Of a stretch of 64,000 nt of DNA, positions 44,411-54,359 are shown in pieces; the stretch's first letter is position 1; the number at the start of each line of letters is the position of its first letter. The position numbers and the translations under genes are program-made. Source of the DNA: Siphonobacter sp. SORGH_AS_0500 (lineage in GTDB: Bacteria; Bacteroidota; Bacteroidia; Cytophagales; Spirosomataceae); the NCBI RefSeq assembly GCF_002838835.1, contig NZ_NHPP01000001.1:1-64000 (forward strand), in the 5' to 3' direction. A model generated the notes under the pieces. It saw only the letters and a program-made list of their open reading frames with translations. It was not told the DNA's origin and searched no databases.

Positions 44411-47400
44411 ATGGGTAAATCTCTATTGAGTTTCCTGCTGCTCTTCTTAGCGGGAAGTTATCTGTATGCTCAGACTACAGTGAAGGGGGTTGTTACTTCA
44501 TCGGATTCCAATACGCCACTACCCGGCGTGAGCGTTTCTGTGAAAGGCACCTCTCGTGGAACGGTCACCAATTCCGATGGTCAATTCTCCGTAATCGTTC
44601 CACAAGGTTCAAAAACGTTAGTAATTAGTTACATTGGTTATTTAACAACAGAGGTTGACGTAACCAACAAAACTAACGTAAACGTTATCCTTAAGGAAGA
44701 CTCAAAAATTCTGAACGAGGTAATGGTTGTGGGGTACGGTACAGTAAGTAAAGAAACGCACGTAGGTGCATCCGCACAGATTAATGCAGATGCAATCAAA
44801 AACCGTCCCGTTTCTAACGCCCTGAACTCGCTGGTGGGTGCAGCTCCTGGTCTGCAAACGATCCAGTCGGGTGGAGCTCCTGGTTCTGCTCCGTCCATTC
44901 GGATTCGTGGATTTGGCTCTATTTCAGCTTCCAACGAACCTCTATATGTAGTAGATGGTGTACCTTACACGGGTAATACTTCAAACATTAACCCTGATGA
45001 CATTGAGTCGATCAGCGTGTTAAAGGATGCTTCTACTACAGCCATTTACGGTTCAAGAGGATCGAACGGGGTAGTGATGATCACTACGAAAAAAGGAAAA
45101 AGCAACCGTAGTAATCTGAATTTCAATGCATCGGTAGGTGCTATTTCTCGTGGTCTTCCCGAATACGAAAGAGTAAGTGCTCAGCAGTATTATCCTTTAA
45201 TGTGGGAAGTACAGCGGAATACCCTTCAGTATGGCTCATTAGCCATTCCCCGTGACATTGCCGGACAAATCGCGGCGGGTCAATTGACTACCTACAATAA
45301 CCGTAACTATACGGGTGTTTACGATCTGCTGAAATACAACCCATTCAATGTGGCAAACAATGCAATCGTAGATGCGAATGGTGTACTGAACCCTAATGCA
45401 CAATTGTTATATCCCGAAGATCTGAACTGGGAAAAAGCGGTTCAACAGGGTGGCAAGAGCCGTCGGAACTACAACCTTTCTTATGACGGTGGTAGTGACA
45501 AGTCAGATTACTTTGGTTCGATTGGGTATACGAAAGAAGAAGGGTACCTGTTGAAATCTGATTTCGAGCGTTTCACGGGTCGAGTAAGTGTGAATACTCA
45601 ACCGATGAAATGGTTCAAAACAGGCTTTAACTTAAATGGTAGCTACAGCCGTGCGAACATTGATGCTGCTCCTGACGGAGGAACTTCATTCGTTAACCCG
45701 TTCTACTTTACCCGTTTCATTGGTCCTATCTATCCTGTATACAAGCACGATGCTACCACGGGGGATTACACGCTGGACGCCAACGGTAACCGGATTTATG
45801 ACCAAGGTGATAGCCGTCCTTACTCAAGCGGTCGTCATGCTATTTGGGAAAACCAACTGAATAATCGTCAGGATGTTGTCGGAGTAGTGGGCGGTCGTAC
45901 CTACGTTACGTTTAATCTGTTCCCCGGCTTCAAAGCTACTTCTAATCTGAGCTTTGACTTACAGGACAGACACCGTCGTACGTTTGATAACCCTATTATT
46001 GGTGACGGAGCTCCTGCGGGTCGTGCGTATCATTATATGTACCGCACCACTGCAACGACGTTCAACCAATTACTGGAATACGATAAATCGTTTGGTAAGC
46101 ATAACCTGAATATCCTGGGTGGTCACGAAAGTTACTCTTACAAGTATAACTATCTGGTAAGTGCTCGTTCAGGTATTATCGTAAACGGCATTACGGAGTT
46201 ACCTAACTTCGCTACAGTATTGAATGCTTCTTCTTATGAAGATAACTACGGTATTGAAAGTTACTTTGCTCGTGCCAGCTACGATTTCGATAAGAAGTAC
46301 ATTCTGAATGCTTCGATTCGTCGCGATGGTAACTCTAAGTTCGCTCGTGATGTACGTTGGGCTAGCTTCTGGTCTGTAGGTGGAGCTTACAACATCGAGA
46401 AAGAAGATTTTCTGAAAGGTGTGAACTGGGTTGAAATGTTAAAACTGAGAGCTTCTTACGGGGTTGTTGGTAATGACAACTTAGGCTCTACGCTTGGCTT
46501 ATATCCTTACCAGGCCCTGTATAACCTGGCTGTGAATAACGTTGCTGAACCTGGCATTACGCAGGCGACGATTGCCAACAGTCAGTTAACCTGGGAAACG
46601 GGTAAGAACTTTGATTTGGGCGTTGACTTTAGCTTATTCAAAAACCGCCTTTCAGGTAGTGTTGAATTCTTCAACCGTGTAACGGATGGATTGATCTTCA
46701 GTGTACCTCTGCCCTTATCAAATGGTGGTACCACCAGTGGAGGTTTCTCCGTGAACCGGAATATTGGTAACCTGTACAACCGTGGTTTTGAGTTACAGTT
46801 AACGGGTGATATCGTTAGAAATCAGGACTTCAAGTATTCGGCAACTTTGAACGTAACTACGTTTAAAAACCAAATCACGAAAATGCCTGAAACGCAGCGA
46901 CTGATTCAATCGGGAACGAAGGGATATAGCGTAGGCCACTCGATTTATGATTTCTACATGCGTGAGTTTGCTGGAGTAGATTCAGAAACGGGTCAGTCTC
47001 GTTACAAAACCAATATGATGACAGCCAATGCTAAAGTTGTAGGAAGTGATACATTGACTACCGTTATCTCAGAAGCGAACTATCGTTACACCGGTTTCTC
47101 GTCTATTCCTAAGTTCTACGGTTCTATGAATCATAACCTTTCTTATAAAGGTTTAACCCTGAGCTTAGTATTTACGTATCAGGTGGGTGGTAAAGTTTAC
47201 GATGGTGGTTATGCGTCACTGATGCACGGAGGTACTTACGGAACGGCCATGCACGTAGACGCACTGAAACGCTGGCAGAATCCGGGTGACGTAACAAATG
47301 TTCCCCGCTTTGATAACGGAAACATTGCCAACTTGACTGGTGCCAGTACACGTTACTTAACGGATGCTTCGTATCTGCAACTGAACAACGTAACCCTTAG

Positions 47401-47590
47401 CTATGCTATTCCTGCTACCTGGTTAACCAGCATCGGAGCGAAAACGGCAAGTGTGTACGCTTCAGGAGAAAATTTAGGTTTATTCTCTGCTAGAAAGGGT
47501 ATGAACGTGACAGGATCATTCAACGGTACCGTTGACAATACCTATAACTTCAACCGTGTACTTTCAATCGGTGCAAGACTTGGTTTCTAG
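44411..47590 (+). CDS. SusC/RagA family TonB-linked outer membrane protein
   Basis: A 1059-residue protein. The signal LLSFLLLFLAGSYLYAQ is followed by a carboxypeptidase-like domain (VKGVVTSSDSNTPLPGVSVS), the plug from LNEVMVVGYG with PLYVVDGVPY and TTAIYGSRGSNGVVMITTKK, then the barrel ending NRVLSIGARLGF. There is no STN domain, so unlike the copy at 31034 it is not expected to signal to a FecR protein. It should import polysaccharide or other large nutrients with the SusD partner 27 bp downstream. No glycosidase or regulator lies nearby, so substrate is unknown. Coding bias suggests high expression. Confidence 0.95.
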   Translation: MGKSLLSFLLLFLAGSYLYAQTTVKGVVTSSDSNTPLPGVSVSVKGTSRGTVTNSDGQFSVIVPQGSKTLVISYIGYLTTEVDVTNKTNVNVILKEDSKILNEVMVVGYGTVSKETHVGASAQINADAIKNRPVSNALNSLVGAAPGLQTIQSGGAPGSAPSIRIRGFGSISASNEPLYVVDGVPYTGNTSNINPDDIESISVLKDASTTAIYGSRGSNGVVMITTKKGKSNRSNLNFNASVGAISRGLPEYERVSAQQYYPLMWEVQRNTLQYGSLAIPRDIAGQIAAGQLTTYNNRNYTGVYDLLKYNPFNVANNAIVDANGVLNPNAQLLYPEDLNWEKAVQQGGKSRRNYNLSYDGGSDKSDYFGSIGYTKEEGYLLKSDFERFTGRVSVNTQPMKWFKTGFNLNGSYSRANIDAAPDGGTSFVNPFYFTRFIGPIYPVYKHDATTGDYTLDANGNRIYDQGDSRPYSSGRHAIWENQLNNRQDVVGVVGGRTYVTFNLFPGFKATSNLSFDLQDRHRRTFDNPIIGDGAPAGRAYHYMYRTTATTFNQLLEYDKSFGKHNLNILGGHESYSYKYNYLVSARSGIIVNGITELPNFATVLNASSYEDNYGIESYFARASYDFDKKYILNASIRRDGNSKFARDVRWASFWSVGGAYNIEKEDFLKGVNWVEMLKLRASYGVVGNDNLGSTLGLYPYQALYNLAVNNVAEPGITQATIANSQLTWETGKNFDLGVDFSLFKNRLSGSVEFFNRVTDGLIFSVPLPLSNGGTTSGGFSVNRNIGNLYNRGFELQLTGDIVRNQDFKYSATLNVTTFKNQITKMPETQRLIQSGTKGYSVGHSIYDFYMREFAGVDSETGQSRYKTNMMTANAKVVGSDTLTTVISEANYRYTGFSSIPKFYGSMNHNLSYKGLTLSLVFTYQVGGKVYDGGYASLMHGGTYGTAMHVDALKRWQNPGDVTNVPRFDNGNIANLTGASTRYLTDASYLQLNNVTLSYAIPATWLTSIGAKTASVYASGENLGLFSARKGMNVTGSFNGTVDNTYNFNRVLSIGARLGF

Positions 47591-47617
47591 TCAGTTCTTA
47601 AAATTTAGCATTTAAAA

Positions 47618-49108
47618 ATGAAAAATATACTGAAAAGAGGAGTACTGGGATTGATGTTAGCAGGGTCCCTTACTTCTTGTGATAAAGATTTTCTGGAAAC
47701 AGCTCCCACCGATCAGATCGCTACGGAAGGGGTTTTTACCACTACTAAAAATGCATGGGCTGCGGTCAATGGTATCCACCGTTTGATGTATTCCCAAATC
47801 TTTAGTACTCAGTCTCAGGGTGGACAGTCCGGGAACATGTTATACATGGAAGCCATGGGAGATGACATGGTATTCCCTAACGCTTCTAATAGCTGGTTAT
47901 TAAGTGAATACCGCTGGATTTCTCACCGGAACCCTTCCAGCTCTATCAACTTTTATAACTATACGTTCTATTTCGTAATTATCCGTAACGCCAATATGAT
48001 TATTGCGAATGTGGATAAAACGGAAGGAACGGATGCTGATAAGAAAGCAATTAAAGCGGAAGCTTTGACGTACCGTAGCTGGGCTTACTTCCAAATGGTT
48101 CAACTGTTCGGAGAGCGTTACGTAGCGGGTGGAGCTAACAGCAGCTTAGCCGTTCCTTTGGTATTAGAGCCCAAAACTGAACCTACTCCCCGAAGTACGG
48201 TTGCTCAGGTGTACGCTCAGATCAATACGGATATTAATGATGCCATCACTCTTTTTGATGGATATAGCCGACCTAACAAGTCTCACTTTAACATTAATAT
48301 CGCCAAAGGTATCAAAGCTCGTATTGCTTTAGCTCAGCAGGATTACGCTACGGCAGCTCAGTTTGCTAAAGAAGCCAGATCGGGTTATACCTTGATGAGC
48401 AATGCCCAGTATCTGGGTGGTTTCAACAACTACGAAAACCCAGAGTGGATGTGGGGTTCACGTATTGTAGCGGACCAAACGAATTACTTCTATTCGTTCT
48501 TTGCGTACATGTCCATCAATTTTAACTCAACAGCAATTCGCTCAACTCCCAAGTTGATCAACTCTGCGTTGTATACTAAAATTGCATCGACCGATATCCG
48601 TAAGCAGTTATGGGATCCGACCGGAAAAAACACCACGGATTTCCCCTTACCCGCGTCTAACTTCCAGCGTTTCGCGTATCAGTCCAGAAAATTTCGTGTA
48701 GCAGACCCTACCTTAAGTATTGGGGATGTGCCTTACATGCGGGCGGCTGAGATGTACCTGATTGAAGCAGAAGCATTAGCTCGGGCAGGTAATAACGCAG
48801 GTGCTGCGGATGCATTATACACTTTGGCTGTAAACCGTGATCCTCAGTATGTGAAGTCAACGAAAACGGGTGCTGATCTAATTGATGAAATCATGACCCA
48901 ACGTCGGGCTGAACTTTGGGGTGAAGGCTTCCGCTTTTACGATTTGAAGCGTACGGCTTCCCCTCTGAATCGTAACGGAGGTAACCACAATGCTTCGTAT
49001 AACAACGGCGTATTTGATGTTCCTGCCAATGATATCAGATGGCAATTCCTGATTCCTCAGGATGAAATCAATAACTCAAACGGAGTGGTTGTTCAAAACC
49101 CCCAATAA
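47618..49108 (+). CDS. SusD/RagB family nutrient-binding lipoprotein
   Basis: A 496-residue outer-membrane lipoprotein. The signal ILKRGVLGLMLAGSLTSC ends at Cys22, followed by DKDFLETAPTDQIATEGVF, the standard RagB start. TPR-like helices follow (AEALTYRSWAYFQMVQLFGE), with the C-terminal RRAELWGEGFRFYDLKR and FLIPQDEINNSN. It pairs with SusC upstream to hold ligand for import. It is the last gene of the two-gene operon, with a terminator 24 bp after the stop. Confidence 0.95.
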   Translation: MKNILKRGVLGLMLAGSLTSCDKDFLETAPTDQIATEGVFTTTKNAWAAVNGIHRLMYSQIFSTQSQGGQSGNMLYMEAMGDDMVFPNASNSWLLSEYRWISHRNPSSSINFYNYTFYFVIIRNANMIIANVDKTEGTDADKKAIKAEALTYRSWAYFQMVQLFGERYVAGGANSSLAVPLVLEPKTEPTPRSTVAQVYAQINTDINDAITLFDGYSRPNKSHFNINIAKGIKARIALAQQDYATAAQFAKEARSGYTLMSNAQYLGGFNNYENPEWMWGSRIVADQTNYFYSFFAYMSINFNSTAIRSTPKLINSALYTKIASTDIRKQLWDPTGKNTTDFPLPASNFQRFAYQSRKFRVADPTLSIGDVPYMRAAEMYLIEAEALARAGNNAGAADALYTLAVNRDPQYVKSTKTGADLIDEIMTQRRAELWGEGFRFYDLKRTASPLNRNGGNHNASYNNGVFDVPANDIRWQFLIPQDEINNSNGVVVQNPQ

Positions 49109-49131
49109 GGAGTATTTATTTCGAAAGTATG

Positions 49132-49166
49132 AAAACAGGTTGTCCGGTAACGGGCAACCTGTTTTT
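49132..49166 (+). terminator. hairpin terminator of the SusCD operon
   Basis: An 11-bp stem (AAAACAGGTTG at 49132-49142 with CAACCTGTTTT at 49155-49165), an inner CC/GG pairing and a T run. Confidence 0.87.
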
Positions 49167-49182
49167 GTTTTTAAGAATCCCG

Positions 49183-49190
49183 TAGCTTTG
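49183..49190 (+). promoter_or_regulatory. probable -7 box for the DUF4269 operon
   Basis: TAGCTTTG matches TAnnTTTG and lies 20 bp before ATG 49210, just past the SusCD terminator. A TTG about 16 bp upstream could be the -33 element, with short spacing. Confidence 0.4.
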
Positions 49191-49209
49191 CAGCATAGCT
49201 AGGCTGCCT

Positions 49210-49728
49210 ATGAATTTTGAAACGATTGAATACCTGAAAAGTGGGAATAATCGACAAAAGAAAGCGTATCAAGTTTTAAGTACATACCAGATTTTTGAGA
49301 AATTGTCGGCTTATGATCCCTTGCTGGTGGGTACCATTCCCCTGGCAATTGATATTGAAAATAGCGATCTGGATGTGATTTGTTGCTTTACCGAACAACA
49401 GGAATTTAGAGAAACCGTTACCCGGCTTTTTCAATCCGAAAAAGACTTCAAAATCTGGGATAATAACCGATTGGAAAGTGAAGCGGTTGTCGCCAGTTTT
49501 CGGATCGATAGCTCTGAACTCGAAGTCTTTGGTCAGCACATACCGACGCGTCAGCAACTGGGTTATCGGCATATGATCATTGAGTACAAAATCCTCCAGG
49601 AGCGGGGTGAAGACTTTCGTCAGGAAATCATTACATTAAAAAAACAAGGCATAAAAACCGAACCAGCTTTTGCAAAACTATTAGCTTTGGAAGGTAATCC
49701 TTACCAGGAATTATTAAAATTTGAATAG
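49210..49728 (+). CDS. DUF4269 domain-containing protein
   Basis: A 172-residue cytoplasmic protein. IFEKLSAYDPLLVGTIPLAI then DIENSDLDVICCF is the conserved core of DUF4269 and resembles a nucleotidyltransferase fold (G..P....  SDLD). QLGYRHMIIEYKIL and GIKTEPAFAKLLALEGNPY complete the family outline. No catalytic role is established. It is followed 2 bp later by a methyltransferase gene, so the two form an operon. Confidence 0.9.
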   Translation: MNFETIEYLKSGNNRQKKAYQVLSTYQIFEKLSAYDPLLVGTIPLAIDIENSDLDVICCFTEQQEFRETVTRLFQSEKDFKIWDNNRLESEAVVASFRIDSSELEVFGQHIPTRQQLGYRHMIIEYKILQERGEDFRQEIITLKKQGIKTEPAFAKLLALEGNPYQELLKFE

Positions 49729-49730
49729 TC

Positions 49731-50360
49731 ATGAATGTTAAAGAAGCTTACAACCATTGGTCGATTCAGTACGATACCAACGAGAATAAAACCCGTGACC
49801 TCGAAGCGTTATCTTTACGGGAAACGTTATCCGATTTTTCTTTCAACTCCATTTTAGAACTCGGCTGCGGTACGGGAAAAAACACCGAATGGCTGGTTGA
49901 AAAAACGAAGCATTTAACCTCAGTCGATTTTTCGGAGGAAATGCTGGCTCAGGCAAAGGCCAAAGTTACTTCCGACAAAGTAGAATTTTATCAGGCTGAT
50001 TTAACGGAAGGCTGGCATTTTATTAAGCAGCCGTATGAGCTGGTTACGTTTAGTCTGGTTCTGGAACACATCGAAAATCTGGATCTGATTTTTGAAAAAG
50101 TAGCCCATGCTCTTACGAAAGGCGGGTACTTATACATAGGTGAATTACACCCGTTCAAGCAATATTCAGGATCAAAAGCCCGGTTTGAAACCGCCGAGGG
50201 GACGCAGGTGGTAACTTGTTTCACGCACCATATTTCTGAATTTACCCAGGCGGCCAGCAATCATGGTTTTGAGATAGTCAGCCTGAATGAGTATTTCGAT
50301 GATGATGATCGAACGGGTATTCCCCGGATTTTGACCTTCCTTTTCAAACGGATTAGTTAA
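49731..50360 (+). CDS. class I SAM-dependent methyltransferase
   Basis: A 209-residue methyltransferase. Motif I is ILELGCGTGKNTEWL, the acidic end of strand 2 is in TSVDFSEEML, motif II is VEFYQADLTEGW and motif IV LVTFSLVLEHIENL. The C-terminal part (ITPHHISEFTQAASNHGFEI-like region) carries a predicted substrate helix. It belongs to the Methyltransf_11/25 group, with small-molecule or protein substrates. It is 2 bp downstream of the DUF4269 gene. The acceptor is unknown. Confidence 0.9.
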   Translation: MNVKEAYNHWSIQYDTNENKTRDLEALSLRETLSDFSFNSILELGCGTGKNTEWLVEKTKHLTSVDFSEEMLAQAKAKVTSDKVEFYQADLTEGWHFIKQPYELVTFSLVLEHIENLDLIFEKVAHALTKGGYLYIGELHPFKQYSGSKARFETAEGTQVVTCFTHHISEFTQAASNHGFEIVSLNEYFDDDDRTGIPRILTFLFKRIS

Positions 50361-50477
50361 AAAAGCTTCTTCGCTGACTGTTTTGCCACGCAATGGTTTT
50401 GGGCTGCGTAAAGGTAAGTATTCCCCGACTTTCGGGTGAATTACTGCCAATATGAACGCCAATAAACAGTTTAGCCA

Positions 50478-52031
50478 ATGAAGTATTCCAACCGGGAAAA
50501 CACACCTTTAGCCTTTCGTGGCCAGTTAATCCTGATCTTAATAAGCCTGCTAATGCTGGCCTCCTGTTCGAAGGATAATGAAACAGTAGAGGATGCTTCT
50601 AAGGGGGCCAGCGTCTCCATTGATAGTGTTTCAACGATCTCGACGGCCATTGAAGGAAACACGGGCAAGGCCGAAAACCCTGATGATTTACTAGCTAATG
50701 CTACGTTTACTTCTACGGTTACCATTACCTACGGCAGCACCATTACGGTTGATAACCCCCTGGCTGGGAAGGGAGTTACGGTTACCGAAAGTAACGGAGA
50801 TGTAGTGGTAAACTCAACCGTTTCGGCAGTTGCCTATGTCATTAGTGGTACTTCGACAAATGGCTCATTAAAAGTATATAGTGACAAAAAATTCAAGTTA
50901 ACCCTAAATGGGGTTAATCTGACGAATAATGATGGTCCGGCCATTAACATTCAGTCGAGCAAACGGGCTTTTATTGTTCTGGCGGATAATACCACCAATA
51001 GCCTGACTGACGGAATAACGTATACGGCCAGTGATACGGAAGACAGGAAAGCCACTTTTTTTAGTGAAGGCCAATTAATTTTTAGCGGAAATGGGAGTGT
51101 AACTATCAAGGGAAACTATAAACACGCCATTTGCAGTGATGACTATGTTCGGGTGATTAGTGGCACAATTACCATTCCTTCGGCGGCGTCTGACGGAATT
51201 CATACCAACGACGCATTCATTGCTGATGGCGGAACGCTTACCATGACAACCGCTGGGGATGGCATTCAGTGTGAGGAAGGATATATCATTATTAATGACG
51301 GAACATTTACGATTAATGTAGCCGACAAAGGAATCGCGGCCAGCTATGATACCGATACCACGATTGACCCTTACCTGACCATTAACGGAGGAACCTTTGT
51401 GATCAACTCTTCCGCCGGCGAGGGAATTGAAAGCAAAAGTGTACTAACCATTAATAACGGGGAGTTTACCATCAAAACCTCTGATGATGGGATTAATGCA
51501 GGAACATTCATTTACATTAACGGAGGAAATTTGTACGTATATAGTACATCGAACGATGGGATTGATTCAAATGGAAAGCTAACGTTAACGGGAGGTAAAA
51601 TTATATCGGTTGGGGCTGGTTCACCCGAGGAAGGGTTTGACTGTGATCGCAACACTTTTAAAATCACCGGAGGTATTCTGGTGGGGATTGGTGGAGCCAC
51701 GAGTATGCCAACAGCTTCCGTAAGTACCCAGGCTGCTGTAATAGTAGGTGGGGGTACTCTGAATCAACTTATACATATTGAATCAACTGATGGAGTAGAG
51801 GCATTGACTTTCCAGATTCCCCGGACGTATGCAACGATGATGTTTTCAAGTCCTAAACTCAAAAATGCTCAAAGTTATAAAATATATACCGGCGGAAGCG
51901 TAACAGGTGGCACGAACTTGAATGGACTTTACACGAGCGGAACCTATCAAAAAGGAACCGAGGTTTCGACCTTCACCATGAGTAGTTTGGTAACTAGCGT
52001 GGGTGGAAGTACCGGGCCGGGTGGTCGATAG
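50478..52031 (+). CDS. Cthe_2159-like carbohydrate-binding beta-helix lipoprotein
   Basis: A 517-residue lipoprotein with Cys near residue 31 (LLMLASC). Repetitive right-handed beta-helix turns follow: VNLTNNDGPAINIQSSKRAF, ASDGIHTNDAFIADGGTLTM, GDGIQCEEGYIIINDGTFTI and STSNDGIDSNGKLTLTGGKI. The DGI.. and GGT/GGK motifs recur every 20 to 25 residues. This is the outline of the Cthe_2159 family, which binds cellulose and acidic sugars via Ca2+. It ends with a Ser/Gly-rich stretch. ATG 50478 fits the signal, though a Met closer to the hydrophobic stretch is absent. Probably on the cell surface. Confidence 0.85.
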   Translation: MKYSNRENTPLAFRGQLILILISLLMLASCSKDNETVEDASKGASVSIDSVSTISTAIEGNTGKAENPDDLLANATFTSTVTITYGSTITVDNPLAGKGVTVTESNGDVVVNSTVSAVAYVISGTSTNGSLKVYSDKKFKLTLNGVNLTNNDGPAINIQSSKRAFIVLADNTTNSLTDGITYTASDTEDRKATFFSEGQLIFSGNGSVTIKGNYKHAICSDDYVRVISGTITIPSAASDGIHTNDAFIADGGTLTMTTAGDGIQCEEGYIIINDGTFTINVADKGIAASYDTDTTIDPYLTINGGTFVINSSAGEGIESKSVLTINNGEFTIKTSDDGINAGTFIYINGGNLYVYSTSNDGIDSNGKLTLTGGKIISVGAGSPEEGFDCDRNTFKITGGILVGIGGATSMPTASVSTQAAVIVGGGTLNQLIHIESTDGVEALTFQIPRTYATMMFSSPKLKNAQSYKIYTGGSVTGGTNLNGLYTSGTYQKGTEVSTFTMSSLVTSVGGSTGPGGR

Positions 52032-52045
52032 TTTTTCTTAATGTG

Positions 52046-52088
52046 AAAATACCTTGTTATTATTTTTGAAGTAATAACAAGGTATTTT
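52046..52088 (+). terminator. strong hairpin terminator
   Basis: A perfect 17-bp stem (AAAATACCTTGTTATTA at 52046-52062 with 52072-52088), followed by T-rich DNA, 15 bp after the beta-helix gene. Confidence 0.88.
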
Positions 52089-52405
52089 TGGTGTGATAGA
52101 TAATGTTAAAATGTATGAATACCATGAGGTAACTAAATTCATATGATTCTAATAGCGGGTTATTTAGTTATAATAATGCACGAAAATTCAGTTAAATTTT
52201 ATTAACCTTATTGCTGGATTTAATCAAAGCATATAGTCATAAAGGATGGGTTTTTATTTTTATATGCTATAGAATTTACTCTCTGGATTAAGAGAGAAGG
52301 TGGTAAAATTCATTTTAAAATTAAGTAATTATAAATTTATTCATTCTCTAAAATGGTAATTTTCCGTTGATTGGAGTATGAATGAAACCTTGCTTTTAAA
52401 GTAAA
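52089..52405. other. AT-rich intergenic stretch
   Basis: About 317 bp between two convergent genes. Nothing is recognised. Confidence 0.5.
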
Positions 52406-52840
52406 TTATTTCTGAATATAATAGCGATTTATAATCTTCATGGCAGCCGCTTCATCTTTGGCACAGGGAGTGCAGAAAGTACCAATGCCGTTGACCGGAC
52501 CTTCATATTTCCAGGTAAATACCTTGTTGTACGTTCCTTTGGAATCTTTAACTAGTAAGGTGTTCCCGTTTGGGATAACAGTCAAAACTAACTGATTCGG
52601 AAATTTTACCTGAAAGGAGTGCGGAAGGTTCCCTTTTCCCAAATACGTTAATCGCAAACTTTTCCGGTTCGCTCCGTATGTATAATCAATAGTGGATCGT
52701 TGATTATTTCTTGCCCAGAAAGAAAATTCTTCATAAGTATCATGGCCAGGTGTACCCGTAGAATAGTTGGCTACTTGCTGAGCATCAGTATGATTATAAC
52801 TTCCCCAAATCAGTACCAGAGCAAGCACGAAGTATTTCAT
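52406..52840 (-). CDS. small secreted protein of unknown function
   Basis: A 144-residue protein with the signal KYFVLALVLIWGSYNHTDAQ from ATG 52840. The mature part (about 120 residues) has strands such as STIDYTYGANRKSLRLTYLG and LVLTVIPNGNTLLVKDSKG, and one Cys pair in FCTPC near the C-terminus. No family is recognised; the FCTPC motif may bind metal or form a disulfide. It stands alone, with a repeat-rich region upstream. Confidence 0.7.
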   Translation of the reverse strand: MKYFVLALVLIWGSYNHTDAQQVANYSTGTPGHDTYEEFSFWARNNQRSTIDYTYGANRKSLRLTYLGKGNLPHSFQVKFPNQLVLTVIPNGNTLLVKDSKGTYNKVFTWKYEGPVNGIGTFCTPCAKDEAAAMKIINRYYIQK

Positions 52841-53623
52841 AAGTCAAATGATTAGAAGTTGAGCTTTAAATATCTACGAGATAAAGGATCGTGCCGATTC
52901 ATCATTATGCCGTGGAGAGGATAGGCTTGAATACTGACGGCAGGTGGAACCTGCCATCATCTTAGGAACGAGATGAAATCTCGCACCAGTGGTTAACTCT
53001 TACGGTCATCTTGAACGAAGGGAGAGACCTTCGGTAGCCGTGGGACGGATCTGGGGTTATTAAGTTAGTTCCTCGCCGTCGCTCGGCTCTAGCCGAGTGA
53101 GGCGGGAATTGAAAACGCGGACTAACTTGATTTTGTTAAATGATACCCCAGATGCATTCGCAAAGTCAATAAGTTCCTTCGCTTTGCTCTGGATGACAGA
53201 TCAGAGTCATCTTAACCCGAGGAAAAGGCAGCCTCTTTATTTCATACAGTTTTTAAGAAGTAATAATTTTCATTAACTAATGCGATAGCCTATAGCTCAT
53301 GAAATAAACCAGCTCTTTTTACAATATAATTTGAAAAATTATAGCATTTAAAAACAGTTAAATGAAAAATATTAATAGCAAAAAAGAGGAGTTATTGTAT
53401 TAATATAAAGTCAATATAATTTCTATTTTAAAAGGATTTTATGGATACTTGATAAGCTATTAATTAGAGTTTTTAAGTAAGTATTAGTGTAAATATCTAT
53501 CAATAAATGATAGTTCAAGATCAATAGTTGAAAGCGACAGTGATGCCTAAAATCTGAGACTCTAGTAAGGGTGGAACAATCTTTATACTTATAGAAGTAA
53601 TAAACGTATAACTAGAATAGATC
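52841..53623. other. repeat-bearing geneless region
   Basis: About 780 bp. GC-rich for the first 400 bp, where the dispersed element at 53005-53200 lies along with small hairpins such as GGCAGGT/ACCTGCC at 52941-52957. The remaining 350 bp before ATG 53624 are AT-rich and hold the promoter of the next gene. No gene is present. Confidence 0.6.
53005..53200. repeat. dispersed non-coding element, MITE/REP-like
   Basis: A GC-rich unit whose ends are rough inverted repeats: GTCATCTTGAACGAAG at the left and (complement of 53180-53200) GTCATCCAGAGCAAAGCGAAG at the right. It contains a strong hairpin, CTCGGCT/AGCCGAG, near 53084-53099. The left end (GGGAGAGACCTTCGG at 53020) recurs at 61905-61920 and the right end (GATGACAGA) at 61987-61995. 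Confidence 0.65.
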
Positions 53624-54160
53624 ATGGACAGCATTAATCAGCAACAACCCGAAAAGAATAGAGAAAACCTCATCGGAGCGGAAGCCAGTGAGAAAATTAA
53701 GGAGTTAGTTGATAAAAATAAAACCTGCTTCTTCATTACGGACATTCAAACCAATGAGCCTTTGCACGTTCGGCCCATGTCTGTGCAGAAGATAGAAGAG
53801 GATGGAAGCCTCTGGTTTTTAAGTGCGGACGACAGTCATAAAAATGCGGAGATTCAGACTGACCACAAAGTTCAGTTGTTATTTCAGGGGTCTTCATATT
53901 CTGACTTTTTAAGTTTGTATGGAAATGCAACCATTTCAAAAGACAAAGCTACCATCAAAGAACTCTGGGAACCGATCCTAAAAACCTGGTTTACAGAAGG
54001 TGAGGACGATCCTCGCATTACGGCTATTAGAGTAGATCCGACAGAAGGATATTATTGGGATAATAAACACGGTAATGCCGTTGCCTTTATTAAAACCGTC
54101 GCCGGAGCTTTGGTAGGCAAAACGCTGGATGATTCAATCGAAGGAAAAATACAACCTTAA
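53624..54160 (+). CDS. pyridoxamine 5'-phosphate oxidase-like general stress protein
   Basis: A 178-residue FMN-binding split-barrel protein. The blocks CFFITDIQTNEPLHVRPMSV, GSLWFLSADDSHKNAEIQTD, VQLLFQGSSYSDFLSLYGNA and RITAIRVDPTEGYYWDNKHG match the general stress protein 26 family in the PNPOx clan. The N-terminal 15 residues are an unstructured Gln-rich lead. Family members reduce or bind flavin-linked substrates and are often induced by stress. The exact reaction is unknown. Monocistronic. Confidence 0.9.
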   Translation: MDSINQQQPEKNRENLIGAEASEKIKELVDKNKTCFFITDIQTNEPLHVRPMSVQKIEEDGSLWFLSADDSHKNAEIQTDHKVQLLFQGSSYSDFLSLYGNATISKDKATIKELWEPILKTWFTEGEDDPRITAIRVDPTEGYYWDNKHGNAVAFIKTVAGALVGKTLDDSIEGKIQP

Positions 54161-54171
54161 CTCATTATCCA

Positions 54172-54210
54172 TTAGGAAGGAAATTCCCGATTTCGGGTTT
54201 TCTTTCCTAA
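54172..54210. terminator. hairpin terminator
   Basis: A long imperfect stem (TTAGGAAGGAAATTCCCGA with TCGGGTTTTCTTTCCTAA), starting 12 bp after the stress-protein stop. Confidence 0.75.
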
Positions 54211-54359
54211 ATGAATGAAACTAATTACTTAGTTATAAGATATACTGATGCGTTTGACTCAACCCAAGAAGCAGGTAGCCATTCAGTAACGTTTTTCAAA
54301 GCGATGAGGAAAGGGTAGTCTAAGGCTCTTTTGAGGGAGTTACGAAAAATCAAATGATA

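Noticed and set aside
53005..53200. CRISPR array
   Set aside because: The repeat is a single element with inverted ends, not regularly spaced direct repeats, and no cas gene is present.
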